Of a stretch of DNA of 64,000 nucleotides, positions 52,901 to 63,990 are shown piece after piece. Each line of letters starts with the position of its first letter. Positions within the stretch are counted from its first letter, which is position 1. Under the pieces are notes generated by a model. It made no database searches. It had not been told where the DNA came from and saw nothing but the letters and a program-made list of their open reading frames with translations. The stretch spans positions 1 to 64,000 of the forward strand of contig JBAGJB010000145.1 of assembly GCA_037577475.1 (NCBI GenBank), read 5' to 3'. The position numbers and the translations under genes were made by a program. This stretch comes from Chaunax sp. Z400. Lineage: Eukaryota > Chordata > Actinopteri > Lophiiformes > Chaunacidae.

Positions 52901-53701
52901 ATAAGACAACACATATAACATAACACATAAGACATAACACAAACAACATAACAAATAACACATACAACATACATACAACATAAGACATAACACATACAAC
53001 ATAAGACATAAAACATAACACATAAGACATAACACATACAACATAACACAACACATAAGACATAACACATACAACATAAGACATAAAACATAACACATAA
53101 GACATAACACATACAACATAACACAACACATAAAACATAACACATCAGACATAACACATACAACATGAAACATAACACATACAACATGAAACATAACACA
53201 TACAACATGAAACATAACACATACAACATAAGAATTAACACATACAACATAACACATAAGACAGAACACACAACATAAGACATAAGACATAAAATATAAC
53301 ATACAAGATATAACACATACAACATAACACATAACACATAAAACATAACACAAAAAACATAAGACATAAGACATTGCACATACAACATAACACATACAAC
53401 ATCACATACAAGATATAACACATACAACATAACACATAAAACATAAGACATAACACATACAAAATAAGACATAACACATACAACATAAGACATAACACAT
53501 ACAAAATAAGACATAACACATATAACATAAGACATAAGACATATAACATAACACATAAGGAATAACACATACAACATAACAAAAAACAAATACAACATAA
53601 CACATACAACATAAGACAGAACACATACAACATAACACATAAGATATAACACAGACATAAAACATAAAACATAAAAATAAGAACATAAGAACATAACATA
53701 A
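49963..53701 (+). repeat. Heptanucleotide satellite, array H3
   Basis: About 3.7 kb of ATANNAC heptamers. The left junction (TATTGATCGTACATACAACA) is the same as for H1 and H2. The right end instead runs into a dispersed repeat at 53702. Minus-strand open frames reach 455 codons (51212-52579), the longest in the window, again with a 7-residue period and almost only C, V, M, Y, L, F, S and I. Internal tandem copies of 400-600 bp are visible, for example 51190-51660 against 51790-52010. Confidence 0.95.
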
Positions 53702-53977
53702 GAAGCACTTGTAAACACAAGAATCACAAGTGGCTATGTTTGAAGTTATCTGAGCATGATCATCCATAAACGTGGCTTCCCATGAATCCAGGGACTTTAG
53801 TTTTACTGGTGACCAAATCCTTGATGAGACAGTCTGGATGAGAAACAAATCATTTTCAGGTCATATTTAAATCCAATAGAAGTCAGAGAGTATCTTAAAA
53901 GGAAATACATCTCGTATTGTGATTTTGTGGACACATTTCCACTGAGAAACTTGTCACAACCAAGACAAGTCCAAAAA
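53702..53977 (+). repeat. Dispersed repeat R, copy R1
   Basis: A 276-bp block beginning GAAGCACTTGTAAACACAAG. It is immediately followed by a second copy. It recurs near 58959, and a diverged piece lies at 57655-57745. No coding content; element type unknown. Confidence 0.85.
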
Positions 53978-54162
53978 GAAGCACTTGTAAACACAAGAAT
54001 GACTAGTGGCTCTGTTTGAAGTTATCTGAGCATGATCATCCATAAACGTGTCTCCCCATGAATCAAGGAACTTCTGTTTTACTGTTGAACAAATCCTTGA
54101 TGAGACCGTCTGGATAAGAAACAAATCATTTTCAGGTTATAACTAAATTCAATAGAAATCAG
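53978..54162 (+). repeat. Dispersed repeat R, copy R2 (truncated)
   Basis: Starts with the same GAAGCACTTGTAAACACAAG as R1 and follows it to the AATAGAAATCAG region, then stops at a GGGAGGGAGGGAGGGA run. Confidence 0.85.
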
Positions 54163-54672
54163 GGAGGGAGGGAGGGACGGTTAGTTAGTAATTCCTAGGA
54201 CTAGATGATTTGATCCCTTGGTAGATACACTATCCTGATGGCATCTTGGCTTGTTTGAGACTTTGTGGGTGACGGTGGAGCCGGTTGTGTAGGGGGAGGG
54301 GGCTGCGGATGGATGAGGGCCTGGTTGTAGTTGGTTACTTCATCTGGATTCATTGAGGTCTTCAGGACGTGCCCAACCTTCATTGAGTGTTTCCACTTTT
54401 ATCTTCTCTCTATCTCTCTATCTGCTCTCTGCCAACCAGAGAGCATTGCCCCTCTTGTCTGATTCTGCAGGCTATAATGGCCACCCCTTAACATCTAATT
54501 GCAGTCGTTTTGCTTATATAACCTCGGTTCCTTTTTGTGTTCTTTGATGTTCTTTCCTTGGCGACCTTTGATGTTTTTCCTTGGCGACCTTTGATGTTGA
54601 TGTTTTTCCTTGTCATCCTTTGTTGTTTCCTTTGCTGGTTTCCTGGTGTCCTTTGACGTCCTGCTTTAACGT
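54163..54672. other. Spacer with short tandem repeats, probable LINE 3' flank
   Basis: Contains a GGGA run, a TCTCTATC run near 54405-54425 and two to three copies of a TTCCTTGGCGACCTTTGATG word at 54553-54600. The part nearest 54672 may be the 3' untranslated region of the minus-strand LINE. No gene recognised. Confidence 0.5.
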
Positions 54673-54972
54673 TCATCCGCTTTGACGTTCTTTTGGCACC
54701 CGTATCCGGACTTCAATGACGTTTTGGTGCCGAGATGGTGTCCTTCCTTTTGATCCATAGCCACTGACTTGCTTACTCTGCGGCACTGGTATCAGAACAC
54801 CCCCAGAACACACTCCCATGTCCTTGAGCAGTTTGTTAGCTGATCTGCCCACAAAGCCTCTGCAGCCCACCTCCACGGGGCAGACCCTCGCCTTCCAGCC
54901 CTGTCGTTCCGCCTCAGCTGCCAGATCTACATACTTGAGGCTCTTGCACTCGTTACGCTTCCTCCACAGCAT
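54673..54972 (-). pseudogene. RLE LINE C-terminal endonuclease tail (broken)
   Basis: A 99-codon frame containing KSLKYVDLAAEAERQGW and VCPVEVGCRGFVG, typical of the end of RLE LINE proteins. The catalytic part lies just upstream in another frame: RPD at 55037-55045 and ELTVP at 54980-54994, the PD...E/T signature of PD-(D/E)XK nucleases. That frame ends at a TAA within GAGGAAGCGTAACG, and a single-base shift there would join the two parts. Dead as it stands. Confidence 0.75.
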
Positions 54973-55098
54973 CCTCCAAGGGGACGGTAAGCTCTATGAT
55001 GTAAACTTTGCACAATGAAGCAGACCACATGACGAGGTCTGGCCTGAGATTTGTTGTCACTATCTCAGGTGTGAAGCGTAGCCTCTGACCCAGGTCCG

Positions 55099-56136
55099 CT
55101 AGAAGGTTCCAGTCCCAGGCTGGTCTCCAAAATATCCGCTAGGCACCTCAATACCTGATTGTGCCACCAGGTGTAAACGACCTTGTGTTAGGCCGGTCTT
55201 GCAATCAAGCAAGATGCGCCTCAAATCCGCTGGTGACGGCCAGAGAGGACACATAGGGTCCTCGCCATACCATTGTTTGAGGTTTCTAGGGGAGGGCAGA
55301 ACCTCATAGGTGGCACGTATAATGAAGCTGGTACGAAATGCTTCCATATTCCATAAATCCTTCCATGACAGTTTTCTCCTCTCGACTCCTTCCCAGCTCA
55401 TCCAATGGCCCTGCCTTGCCTGTTCTTGCTGGCACAGTTCTTCAACCACAAGTCTTCTGTGTTGAGCACGATCTGCCCTGATCCAGGACGGCCTGCTTTC
55501 TCCCAAACCAAGGCCTCCTCTCCCCTGCTGTACATGTCCCATGACGTCCCGGTGTATGAGGGCTGATTTTGCGTTCTGTACAGCTGCTGCTGGAGTCCAC
55601 GTCCTTCCAGTTACCAGGGTTGGTGCATTCTGGGCTATGGAGGGATCACGTGATTCTGACAGTGTCAGTTCCAGCCTCGCCTTTGAGCATTTGTACTCTT
55701 CCACAAGACTGGACATAGGGAGCTCCAGGATTCCTTTTCCATATAACCCTATGCCACTAAAGCATTTCGGCAGACCCAGCCATTTTTTATCAAACTTGCT
55801 GAAAAGCCTCTCCAATCTTTCTACTTTTGAGATTGGGGCCTCGTAGATGGTCAATGGCCACATAAGGCGCAGCAAGAGGCCAAATTGTAGGCACCAAAGC
55901 TTCAGCCTACCGTGTAGGGATGAATTGTCAATGCTTTTTAGGCCTTTGATGGTGTGTTGCCTAATCTGGTCCACTTGGTCTTTGTCTTTGAGGGTTGAGT
56001 CATACCAGCGACCCAGACTTTTGACTGGTTTTTCGGACACAGTTGGTATTGGGTCCTTGCCAATAAAGAAGCGTTGCTCCGACATCTTCCCTTTGATGGT
56101 TGAGATGCTCCTGGACTTGCTTGGTTTTATACTCAT
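55099..56136 (-). pseudogene. RLE LINE thumb/linker and zinc-knuckle region
   Basis: A 345-codon open frame, the largest non-satellite frame in the window. It begins MSIKPSKSRS, the segment that follows RT motif C in this LINE group, and includes LKLWCLQFGLLLRLMWPLTI and GHVQQGRGGLGLG. Near the end, CPLWPSPADLRRILLDC sits where a C-x2-C...H...C knuckle is expected; the second Cys is Trp and the His is Arg, so zinc binding is probably lost. It is in the same frame as the RT piece, separated by a TAG at 56146-56148. Confidence 0.8.
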
Positions 56137-56145
56137 TCGTTCCCA

Positions 56146-56859
56146 CTATAAGTTCTCCTGCAGTTTTCCAACTAGACGTCTGGTGCATGCCTTAGTTGTG
56201 GTGAGAATGGTCATGTCAGCCATGTATGCCCTGATTGGAGGTAGCCGCAGGCCATGAGCCAACAGGGAGATGGTGCATCCCGCCATGATGCCCACCTCCA
56301 GGTGCTGCCAAGCTGTGGTGTGCTCTTCCGTTGTTAGACATAGTTGTATGTCATCGTAGTAGGCTCTGACCAGGGATGTAATAGGCTCTGGCACCCTGAA
56401 GAAGTTGAACGCGGTCCAAAGGAGATTGTGTGGGACCGAGCCAAAGGCGTTTGCCAAATCGAGGAAGACGATGTGTAGGTCTCTTCCTTCCCTCTTGGCT
56501 GCCTGTATTTGATGCCAGATCATGCTGGTATGTTCCAAGCAACCAGAGAACCCTGGGATCCCTGCCTTCTGTATGGATGTATCGATATAGTTGTTACGTT
56601 CCAGGTAGCCCGTCAACCTGTGTCCCAACACACTGAAGAAGATCTTTCCTTCTACGTTCAGAAGGCTGATGTGACGGAACTGATTTATGTCCGTGGAGTC
56701 CTTCTCCTTTGGGATCAATACACCGCCTGCTCTTCGCCATGCTGTGGGTATTGTTCGCTTCTTCCACACCACTTTCATCATCCTCCATAGATAATGTAGG
56801 ATGTCTGGTGTTCTCTTATGGGACTCCATTGGGTCCAGGGGAGGAGCCAGCTCTCGCAT
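56146..56859 (-). pseudogene. RLE LINE reverse transcriptase domain
   Basis: A 237-codon frame with RT motifs in order: AWRRAGGVLIPKEKDSTDIN and FRHISLLNVEGKIF (motifs 1-2), HIVFLDLANAFGSVPH (motif A with its aspartate), and EVGIMAGCTISLLAHGL (motif B). Motif C reads AYMADMTIL at about 56208-56229, where YxDD is expected: the first catalytic Asp is Ala. The N-terminal fingers part lies in another frame upstream, where a GSSPGPNGVP-like stretch can be read near 56840-56880. Inactive by both the missing Asp and the breaks. Confidence 0.85.
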
Positions 56860-57275
56860 GTCGAACAGCTTTTTTCCACCTCACTCCACTTTGACGGATT
56901 GACATCCATATTATGTTCTGGGGGATGTATCGGTGGTATAATGAGTGATCTGTTTTCGATGCCGACTGTCACTGTGAGTTGCTTTGGTGGTCCTTGAGAT
57001 CCTTCCTTGATGTTGTCAGTTTGCCGCCCTTTTCTTTGGTAAGCAATCCCCTCACAAACTTGTAGGGGTCTCTGAAGAACTCGAACTTGCCTGTTCATTC
57101 CTTCTGCGTTTCTTTCTCAAATTCTCTGCCTTCCTTAGTGATTTTAAACAACTCTTGATTTCCGTCTGCAGCAAGTTGATCCCTTCCTTCTCATCTTCTG
57201 TGGCTTTCTTCCACTGCTTCTTGAGCTGCCTTCTCTCCCTAACCAGGCGCTCTATTTCCTTCTGCCTCCTGGACT

Positions 57276-58958
57276 AAGGTGGGGAGTCTGACCCTGTCCT
57301 TCTTGTCTCCACAACTCCGAAGCGCTCCATTCCATAGTTGTAAATTAGGTCTCCCATTTGTCACAGCTTCTTCTTTGCAGTTCCCTTTAGCTGATCTAGG
57401 AGTTGACAGATGATGGTTTCCGCACAAGAATCTTATTCTCGATTGCATGTCGTGTTGGATTGGGCGATTGGTGCTCTGCTGTCCTTGGTAATAGTGGCAA
57501 TAATGAGCAGTCTTTGAAAACAAAATCTGGATTAAATACAAATCAACCAGGTGGATACCACTGCTACATACTACTGATGTCAAAGAGTAGCTTAAGTTGA
57601 ATTTTTCAAGAAGTCATTTCTGGATTTATAAATCAGCTCCGTGGATAAATTTCAATCAATGAACTTGTCACAACCAAGAAAACCGCAAAGAGAAGCAATT
57701 ATGAATACTTTAATCATCAGTGCCTCCATTTGAGATTATCTTGTTGTGATTCACATATTTCTTCTTCTGAAGTATGTAGGCTTTGTCATGTTCAACCGTC
57801 CCAACAGGTAGCACTTACTGAATTCAACAGTCAATGCTCATGCTGGGCCAATAACACAGACATGTAGAGAGCAATCTTCTTTGCTTGAGTTTACCTGTAG
57901 TCCTGATGTTTCTTTTTGTTGTCTTTATGTCCCAGTGGAAGTGGTGTCTCTTCCACAGATTTGGCCAGGTTAAATACTAAATGTAGCCATTGCCGCAGTC
58001 ACCGCCCTCCTCCTCAGCTCCATCGATGACGTCACAGCATCCCACCATTGATTGGCTCTGAGCAGTCCGCCTTCTGTACCTTCTCGTTGTACCTGAAGTT
58101 AACTTAACTTAGTTAACTTGTGTGTCCATGTGTAAATAAGGCCCTCTGTTTTGATGTTATAGTGGCCTTTTGTTTTGGAGAGCATTGTTAACTGGTGTTT
58201 GAGACACTTGCAAACTGTTTAGCGTTATAAGACTGTATTCGTTATACTTCTGTTTAATTGTTTATAATTTCACAGGTGGCGACTGGACTATGTTTTGTAA
58301 AAAGATAGAGAGTGGTCCATTCCGGTTCTTTCCCCTTTCTGTAACAACAACTTTGCCATCCTTCAGACTAACAATAACACCAGAACAAAACAAAATAAAA
58401 CAAAAAACGAAACTCACAAAGATGAATGCATGTACTTAAAGATAAATAAAGTCATATTCCTTACAAGTGTCACCTCTGTTTTTTGTTTTTCATCTCAAAT
58501 CTGTCGGTGTTTCTCCTTACAGAAGATTTCTCGATTTGCTTAATTACAAAATGTTCAGAATTTCATTATAGTTGAGAGATGCTGTAAGATCTCTCTCAAA
58601 TGTTAACAGACAGAGCGAGGTTAGACGGGCGGGGGGGCATAGAGCTCCTGCTGGCAGTTTTTATTCTTAACGCTGTGAGAACAACTGTTGGAGAAAAACT
58701 GAAAGCTCCAACTCTGTTACACTGACATGGAAAGGTTTCCCTGCATCAGTCAGATTTTTGTTATCTCGGTCATGCTGCTTTCACAATAAGGTGCCAAAGA
58801 GTGGCTACTGATGTCATCAGGCCATACGAATCACTGTGGAGCCGGGAGTCTATTAGTTGCTTTAATATTGCTTGTTCTTTGTTCGCATCTGCTGTAATAA
58901 TGATTGTGCATCAATTTGACTCTGCCCCTCCCTCTTTTGCATATTCTGACAGTACTTC
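57276..58958. other. Non-coding mosaic, no recognised gene
   Basis: 57655-57745 is a diverged copy of repeat R (CTTGTCACAACCAAGA). Around 58028-58036 there is a perfect CRE (TGACGTCA), followed at 58330-58480 by an A-rich stretch and AATAAAG at 58445. A retroelement LTR is possible but I saw no defined ends. The 114-codon minus frame at 57239-57583 may overlap the LINE 5' part but has no recognised domain. Confidence 0.45.
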
Positions 58959-59259
58959 GAAGTTATCTGAGCATGATCATCCATAAACGTGGCTTCCCAT
59001 GAATCCAGGTACTTTTGTTTTACTGGTGACCAAATCCTTGATGAGACAGTCTGGATAAGAAACAAATCATTTCAGGTTACAACTTAATCCAATAGAAATC
59101 AGAGAGCATCATAGAGGAATTACATCTCGTAGTGTGATTTGTGGATAGTTTCCACTGAGAAACTTGTCACAACCAAGACAAGTCCAAAAAGAAGCACTTG
59201 TAAACACAAGAATGACTAGCGGCTCTGTTTGAAGTTATCTGAGCATGATCATCCATAAA
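58959..59259 (+). repeat. Dispersed repeat R, copies R3 and R4 (partial, tandem)
   Basis: R3 (58959-59190) starts inside the unit at GAAGTTATCTGAGCATGATC and runs to its end. R4 (59191-59259) restarts with GAAGCACTTGTAAACACAAG and stops at CATCCATAAA. The arrangement of partial tandem copies mirrors R1/R2 on the other side of the LINE. Confidence 0.85.
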
Positions 59260-59339
59260 GTATAAATATAGCAAAGAATTTAAAATGGCTACATTTATTC
59301 CTTTGTTTTAGTGTCTGGGCTTTCGTGTAGGAACCCCAT

Positions 59340-59365
59340 TTTTTATTGGGGGTGGGGGTGGGGGC
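59340..59365 (+). other. G-rich run with quadruplex potential
   Basis: Three consecutive G5 runs separated by single T residues, in an otherwise AT-rich region. Only three long runs are present, so a stable intramolecular quadruplex is not certain. Confidence 0.5.
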
Positions 59366-59424
59366 CATGTCCCCTCCACCTAGACACTAGATTTCCTGTG
59401 TTTTGTTGGTTTGTTGTCTGCTTG

Positions 59425-59560
59425 AGCTCCAGGGGCCTCATTTATAAAACTGAGTGTAGATTCCAACCTAAAACATTGAACACTCACAGAACTCAAAATG
59501 TACTTACACAAGAAAATATTCAGATCTATAAAACCGTGAGGTGATCTGAATATTTTCTGA
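59425..59560 (+). mobile_element. Non-autonomous element fragment with a perfect 16-bp inverted repeat
   Basis: Begins with a GGGGCCTCATTTATAAAACT word that I recall from a common teleost dispersed element. It contains the perfect inverted arms AGAAAATATTCAGATC (59511-59526) and GATCTGAATATTTTCT (59543-59558) around a 16-bp loop. Family not named; could be a MITE remnant. Confidence 0.45.
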
Positions 59561-59570
59561 CGTAAGAACA

Positions 59571-59932
59571 GACTGTGGCGCAGTAGTTAGAGCTGTTGCC
59601 TCACAGCAAGGAGGTCCTGGGACCGAATCCACCTGAGGACCTGGGACTTTTCTGTGTGGAGTTTGCATGTTTTCCCTGGGTCTGCATGGGTTCCTTTGGG
59701 TGCTCCGGCTTCATAACACCACCAAAAAACATGCAATATAGGTGAATTGGTGACTCTAAATTGACCATAGGCATGGATGTGAATGGTTGTTTGTCTTTCT
59801 ATGTGGCCCTGCGATGAACTGGTGACTTGTCCAGGGTGAACCTCGCCTCCCGCCCAAAGTCAGCTGGGATAGGCTCCAACCCCCCCACAACCCTACACAG
59901 GATAAGTGGTTACAGAAACTGAATGAATGAAT
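59571..59932 (+). mobile_element. V-SINE/DANA-like tRNA-derived SINE
   Basis: The head has an A-box-like GTGGCGCAGTAGTTAGAGC and a degenerate B box in GGTCCTGGGACCGAATCC (59613-59630). The body holds GTGTGGAGTTTGCATGTT, TGAATTGGTGACTCTAAATT and TCAGCTGGGATAGGCTCCAA, a layout I recognise from abundant teleost V-SINEs. It ends in a short (GAAT)n run. Several substitutions mark it as an old copy. Confidence 0.7.
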
Positions 59933-60796
59933 TTCTGATTATGATTTTGTCATTAAATGATTTTATGATATGATTAGGACACCTCCTTGTGTCCATAACA
60001 TGCAGGAACAAACAGGAAGAGGTTAAGGTCCAGCCTTGTTTTCCCTGAGAGGCCCCAGTGTTATATAACATTACCTTGTTTTTCACCATGTTACATAAAA
60101 TGACCTTGTTTCTCTGCTCACTCAGCTAATGAGAGGCCCCATCATCCTGTCTGCAGGACCAGCCTGTGATTTTACAGAGGGCTTTTTGGAATATCTCTAT
60201 CATGATTTGAGTGTATGGACCAAAACAGCACTGAGGCAGAATGGCTTACTTTAATGTGAGCATTTCTCTCCCCTCCCAAACTTCAGAAGGTTTTCATTGC
60301 ATATTTGAATTCAGTAGATTACTTTAAAGATATATAAAGCTGATTAGGAAGGAAAATGTTTTTGTCTTACTATAGAAAACGAACAATTGAGCAGATATTC
60401 TTCATGTATTACCAGATAAATGGACTTGAACATAATGATTCATTGTGTTGTGACAGAGGGAACAGAGATGTCTCCGTTGGGGAGAGTCGGTGGTTTATCG
60501 AGGAACAGCACAGAGGCGGTAAGGTTTGGGACAGCGAGCCGCTCCTAATTTGAACTCCAGGCTGGGCTGCTCTCCATCAGATGGCGAGAGAGAAAACCCC
60601 TGCAGGAGGGAGGAAAGGAAGAGGAACAGCTCCATCTTGGCCAGCTGCTCCCCAAGACACTAACGTTTACCTGAGGATACACAATACAACAGATGAGTTG
60701 TATTCAGGCAATTACAATAACTAAAATACTGCACCTCCAAGTCTGAAAGAACCAAAACATAAAGTAAGACATCGACTCCTCACAACTAAGGCAAAC
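59933..60796. other. Non-coding stretch, no recognised gene
   Basis: AT-rich sequence leading to the right copy of the terminal direct repeat. A 65-codon frame at 60356-60553 has no recognisable motif. No RNA gene seen. Confidence 0.5.
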
Positions 60797-60938
60797 AGAC
60801 AGACGAATGACTGCTGGTAATCAGTGGAATTTTACTTAATTTCTTCTTTTTTTCCACATATTTGTCACAATTATTTCTTATCTTCAATCCAAACGGAATA
60901 TAGGACAAAGAAAAGGATAATTAAACACAGTTTAGTTT

Positions 60939-61182
60939 TAATCTTTACAATAACTGGATATCAGTTTTTCACACTGCAGTGGAGAACTCCTGGCTCACTC
61001 TTCTTTGCAGAATCACTTTAATTCAGCCACAACGGAGGGTTTTGGAACATGAACTGCTCTTAAATGCCCTGCCACTTCATCTGATTAAATTTTGAGTCAG
61101 GACTTTGACCAGGCCTTTCCAAAAACCTTGATTTCATGTCTTCTGAGCCATTTAGAGGTGGACTCTTGTGCTTTGGATCAGA
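60939..61182 (-). pseudogene. Tc1/mariner-like transposase remnant (right copy)
   Basis: Same frameshifted fragment as at 143-386, within the duplicated flank. Confidence 0.65.
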
Positions 61183-62230
61183 TTTCTAAATTACCCATTG
61201 CCTCTCTCTGCCTCTGGTTTGAGTTACTTTACTTCCTGCTTTGTTTCCCACCTGTGTGATATGCCATGCCCTGATTAGTTTCACCTGTCCCTCGTTAGGT
61301 TTCCCTCCCTCTGTGCCAGTTTGTGTGAGTACTTTGTGTGTCTAGTGTTCCAACCTTTCCTTTGTGTTTATTCCCAGCGATTATGGATTTTTGCTTTGTT
61401 TATCTCGACATTGCCTGTTATTGGATTTTGATTCTTGCCAGCTACGTTGGATTTGTTTGTCTGTTTTGGGCTGCCTTTTCTGGATTTGATCAGTGCCTTC
61501 CTCACAGTCCATAAGCCTTTTGCACCTTTTTGTTTTAATATTTTTTTCTGCTGGTCTGCCTCCGGTGTCTCAACAGGACCCTACCCCTTGTTTTCCTGTA
61601 CCCTGCATGTGGCACAATCACATGTTCGACTGTTACATGATGCTGACATCAATTTTTACCTTTTAAAAAGATGCTGACTGTAGCTTCTTTTTTGTTCCCA
61701 TTAGCTGTGACACTTGTTGAGTTTTTTTTTAAGTAAATAAAATATGTCAGTGCAGTGAAAGGGAAGGCAAACAGTTGATTAATATTAAATCAAAAACATT
61801 AAAGAATAATTAAGTGTTGCCTCTGGACTGACAATGAATGCATATCCTTTCTTTTAAAAAGTTACGTTCATAAAGCAAACTTACATGTTTAAAGAGGTCC
61901 TTTCATATCCTTTCTCTTTTAGACAGTTGTCTCATATTTATAGTCCCCAGAGTTCCAGAGTGTCGACTGAAGCAGAGACTTTCTCAACATGCACTAGATT
62001 TTATGATTTACTTTTACTGGTTGTTTTCCACTCCTAATTCATAACAGCACAGAAGTAAGAGTGGGCGCCTGCTGATGTAAAGATAAGAGAGACCACAAGC
62101 TGAGTTCAAATAGCTCAAGGTTCTTTCTATATAAAGAATTTGGTCCTACATGCTGATGACACCATGTCAATGATTCTTAAAAGCTAAATAGGTTTAAAAT
62201 CTGCTTCATTTTTAAGGCCTCTGCACCAGC

Positions 62231-62592
62231 GGCGGCCATGACTGGAATAACCAAAAAGGCACAGCAGAAGATGCACCTCCTGCGCCAGCTCAGGAAGTTC
62301 AACCTGCCTCTGGAGATGCTGACACAGTTCTACACAGCAACCATCCAGTCTGTTCTCTGCTCATTGATCGCTGTCTGGTTATAATCGGCCACCAAACAGG
62401 ACAGGAACAGACTGCAACGGACCGTCAGGACTGCAGAAAAAAATCATCTGTGCCAACCTGGCCTCCATTCAGGACTTATGCACGTCCAGAACCAACTTTT
62501 TCCCCTCGTAAACTCAGGCCTGGCTGGTCGACAGACTTTTGTTTTTGGTGTTTTGGAAAGTAATTATTAAATAAGTTTTGCATCTGATTCTG
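62231..62592 (+). pseudogene. L2/Rex-type LINE fragment (right copy)
   Basis: Same fragment as at 1435-1815. This copy lacks 19 bp just before the AATAAG tail, so the AATAAAG word of the left copy is lost. Confidence 0.7.
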
Positions 62593-62726
62593 ACATTGAT
62601 ATCAAGGTAAGTGATAACCATATATTCTATAGTCTAATGTAATTAATTTATCATCAATCATCAGTTAATCAATCAATAATTGATTAGGCTGTGAAAAATT
62701 AGTTGAAGCTTGCATGGAAGTCTTCC

Positions 62727-62912
62727 CTATTTCAGGGTTTAAGAGTGGAGGCCAAGGCATCGATCTCTGAAATACCAGATAAAATTAGCAGTGACAATGG
62801 AACACCCTTTGTCAGTGCGGCATCCAAGAGCTTTGGTAAGTATCTTTGCACTGATATGAAACAACACAGTGCATTTCAATGTGCAGCGTACTGTGGAGCT
62901 GGAGAGAGAGAA
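62727..62912 (+). pseudogene. Retroviral-type integrase core remnant (right copy)
   Basis: Same degenerate SDNG-containing fragment as at 1950-2135. The surrounding frame differs by Pro to Ala at its fourth residue (CTTCCATGG versus CTTGCATGG). Confidence 0.45.
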
Positions 62913-63867
62913 CTGAACTGTTATGTGCAGTTCATGTGCAGGGAGCTAGAGACGAGGCACTGCCACCGATATGTAACTGAGATAATGTGGATTCAGAAAG
63001 GATCAAGGAAGAAAAGGCAAAATGAAGGAAGGTAATTATATGATGGAGAGCAGTTTCATGTTTGACAGTAAAGCAATCTGCTCGTCTGTTTCCGGAGAAA
63101 CTTCCACTGTAATTTATGGACACTCTGCACCGTTCTCTACCAAGTTGTCCTTGAGAGTGTTTAGCTTTCATTAATGCTGCTTTCATACACACTAACAGGT
63201 TGGTACACTGTACAAACTGAGTTGAAGAACGTTTTCTATTATTCCAAGAACCTCAGGCCTCCTTCAGAACTCCAACTTTCCTCAGTGCTCTTTGAGGTGT
63301 CTGCAAGAACTTCTGTCATTCCTCAGAATGAAAGAACCCTTTTGAGGTTGCTTCCTAAAGTGTTTTTAAACTAGGCCTACTATATTTGGATATGTGATAT
63401 TTAAACTACTATATTGGATATGTCAGGACGTTTTCTCAATAAATTTACAATTGCTCTGCAAACACCTTCTTTTTCCATGTTTTTGAACTGTGTATTAAAG
63501 TCAGAGAAAGTTGGTCACTCAAAATGTATATTTCAAAGTTCTTCTTCTCCTCCGTCCTTTTCTTCTTCTCATTATGTAGCTTTGAAAATACCTTTGTGTT
63601 GTGTAGCTGGGGAGTTGAACACTTTTTCAAGCCACTATATGCATGTCACCCAATAGGGGCTGAGCCCCCTACAGGTCTGATCCTAGAACTGCCCCTGTTG
63701 CAGCTTTAACAAGTTCTTTTTACATCTTTCAAAGTATCTTCATGTTGTTAAATGACACCAAAATAACTGAATTCCACTCACATTGCACAGTATTGGTTAA
63801 TAAGTTTTGGTATAGTTAAACCAAGTATTGGTTTAATAATTATAATCTTGGCTGATCCGAGCCATCA

Positions 63868-63990
63868 GACACATCATTGTGTATTTGGCATTTGTTGTTG
63901 GATTTATTTGTTTTGTTTGATGAGTATTTATTACTGCTGGCTGTGTATCATATTGCCCCCTGGGGATAATAAAGATACCTTGAACCTGTA
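63868..63990 (+). mobile_element. LINE/SINE 3'-tail-like fragment (right copy)
   Basis: Same tail-like segment as at 3090-3212. Confidence 0.4.

Larger units (their letters stand above)
54673..57275 (-). mobile_element. Degenerate RLE-type (R2/NeSL-like) non-LTR retrotransposon
   Basis: Read on the minus strand, pieces appear in the order expected for a single-ORF LINE with a C-terminal restriction-like endonuclease. First a basic Glu/Lys/Arg-rich linker (57275-57085, KSLRKAENLRKKRRRNEQ), then the reverse transcriptase (56859-56146), the thumb/linker and a zinc-knuckle-like region (56136-55099), the endonuclease core (about 55078-54970, LRPDLVMWS then IIELTVPLEDAVEEA), and a tail (KYVDLAAEAERQGW, PVEVGCRGFV). 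At least one in-frame stop and several frameshifts break it. The 5' end is not defined. The clade call rests on recalled domain order and the PD...ELTVP signature. Confidence 0.82.

Noticed and set aside
55541..56257. Plus-strand frames at 55541-55846 and 55847-56257 as genes
   Set aside because: They lie antisense to the LINE ORF, which shows clear RT and linker motifs on the minus strand.
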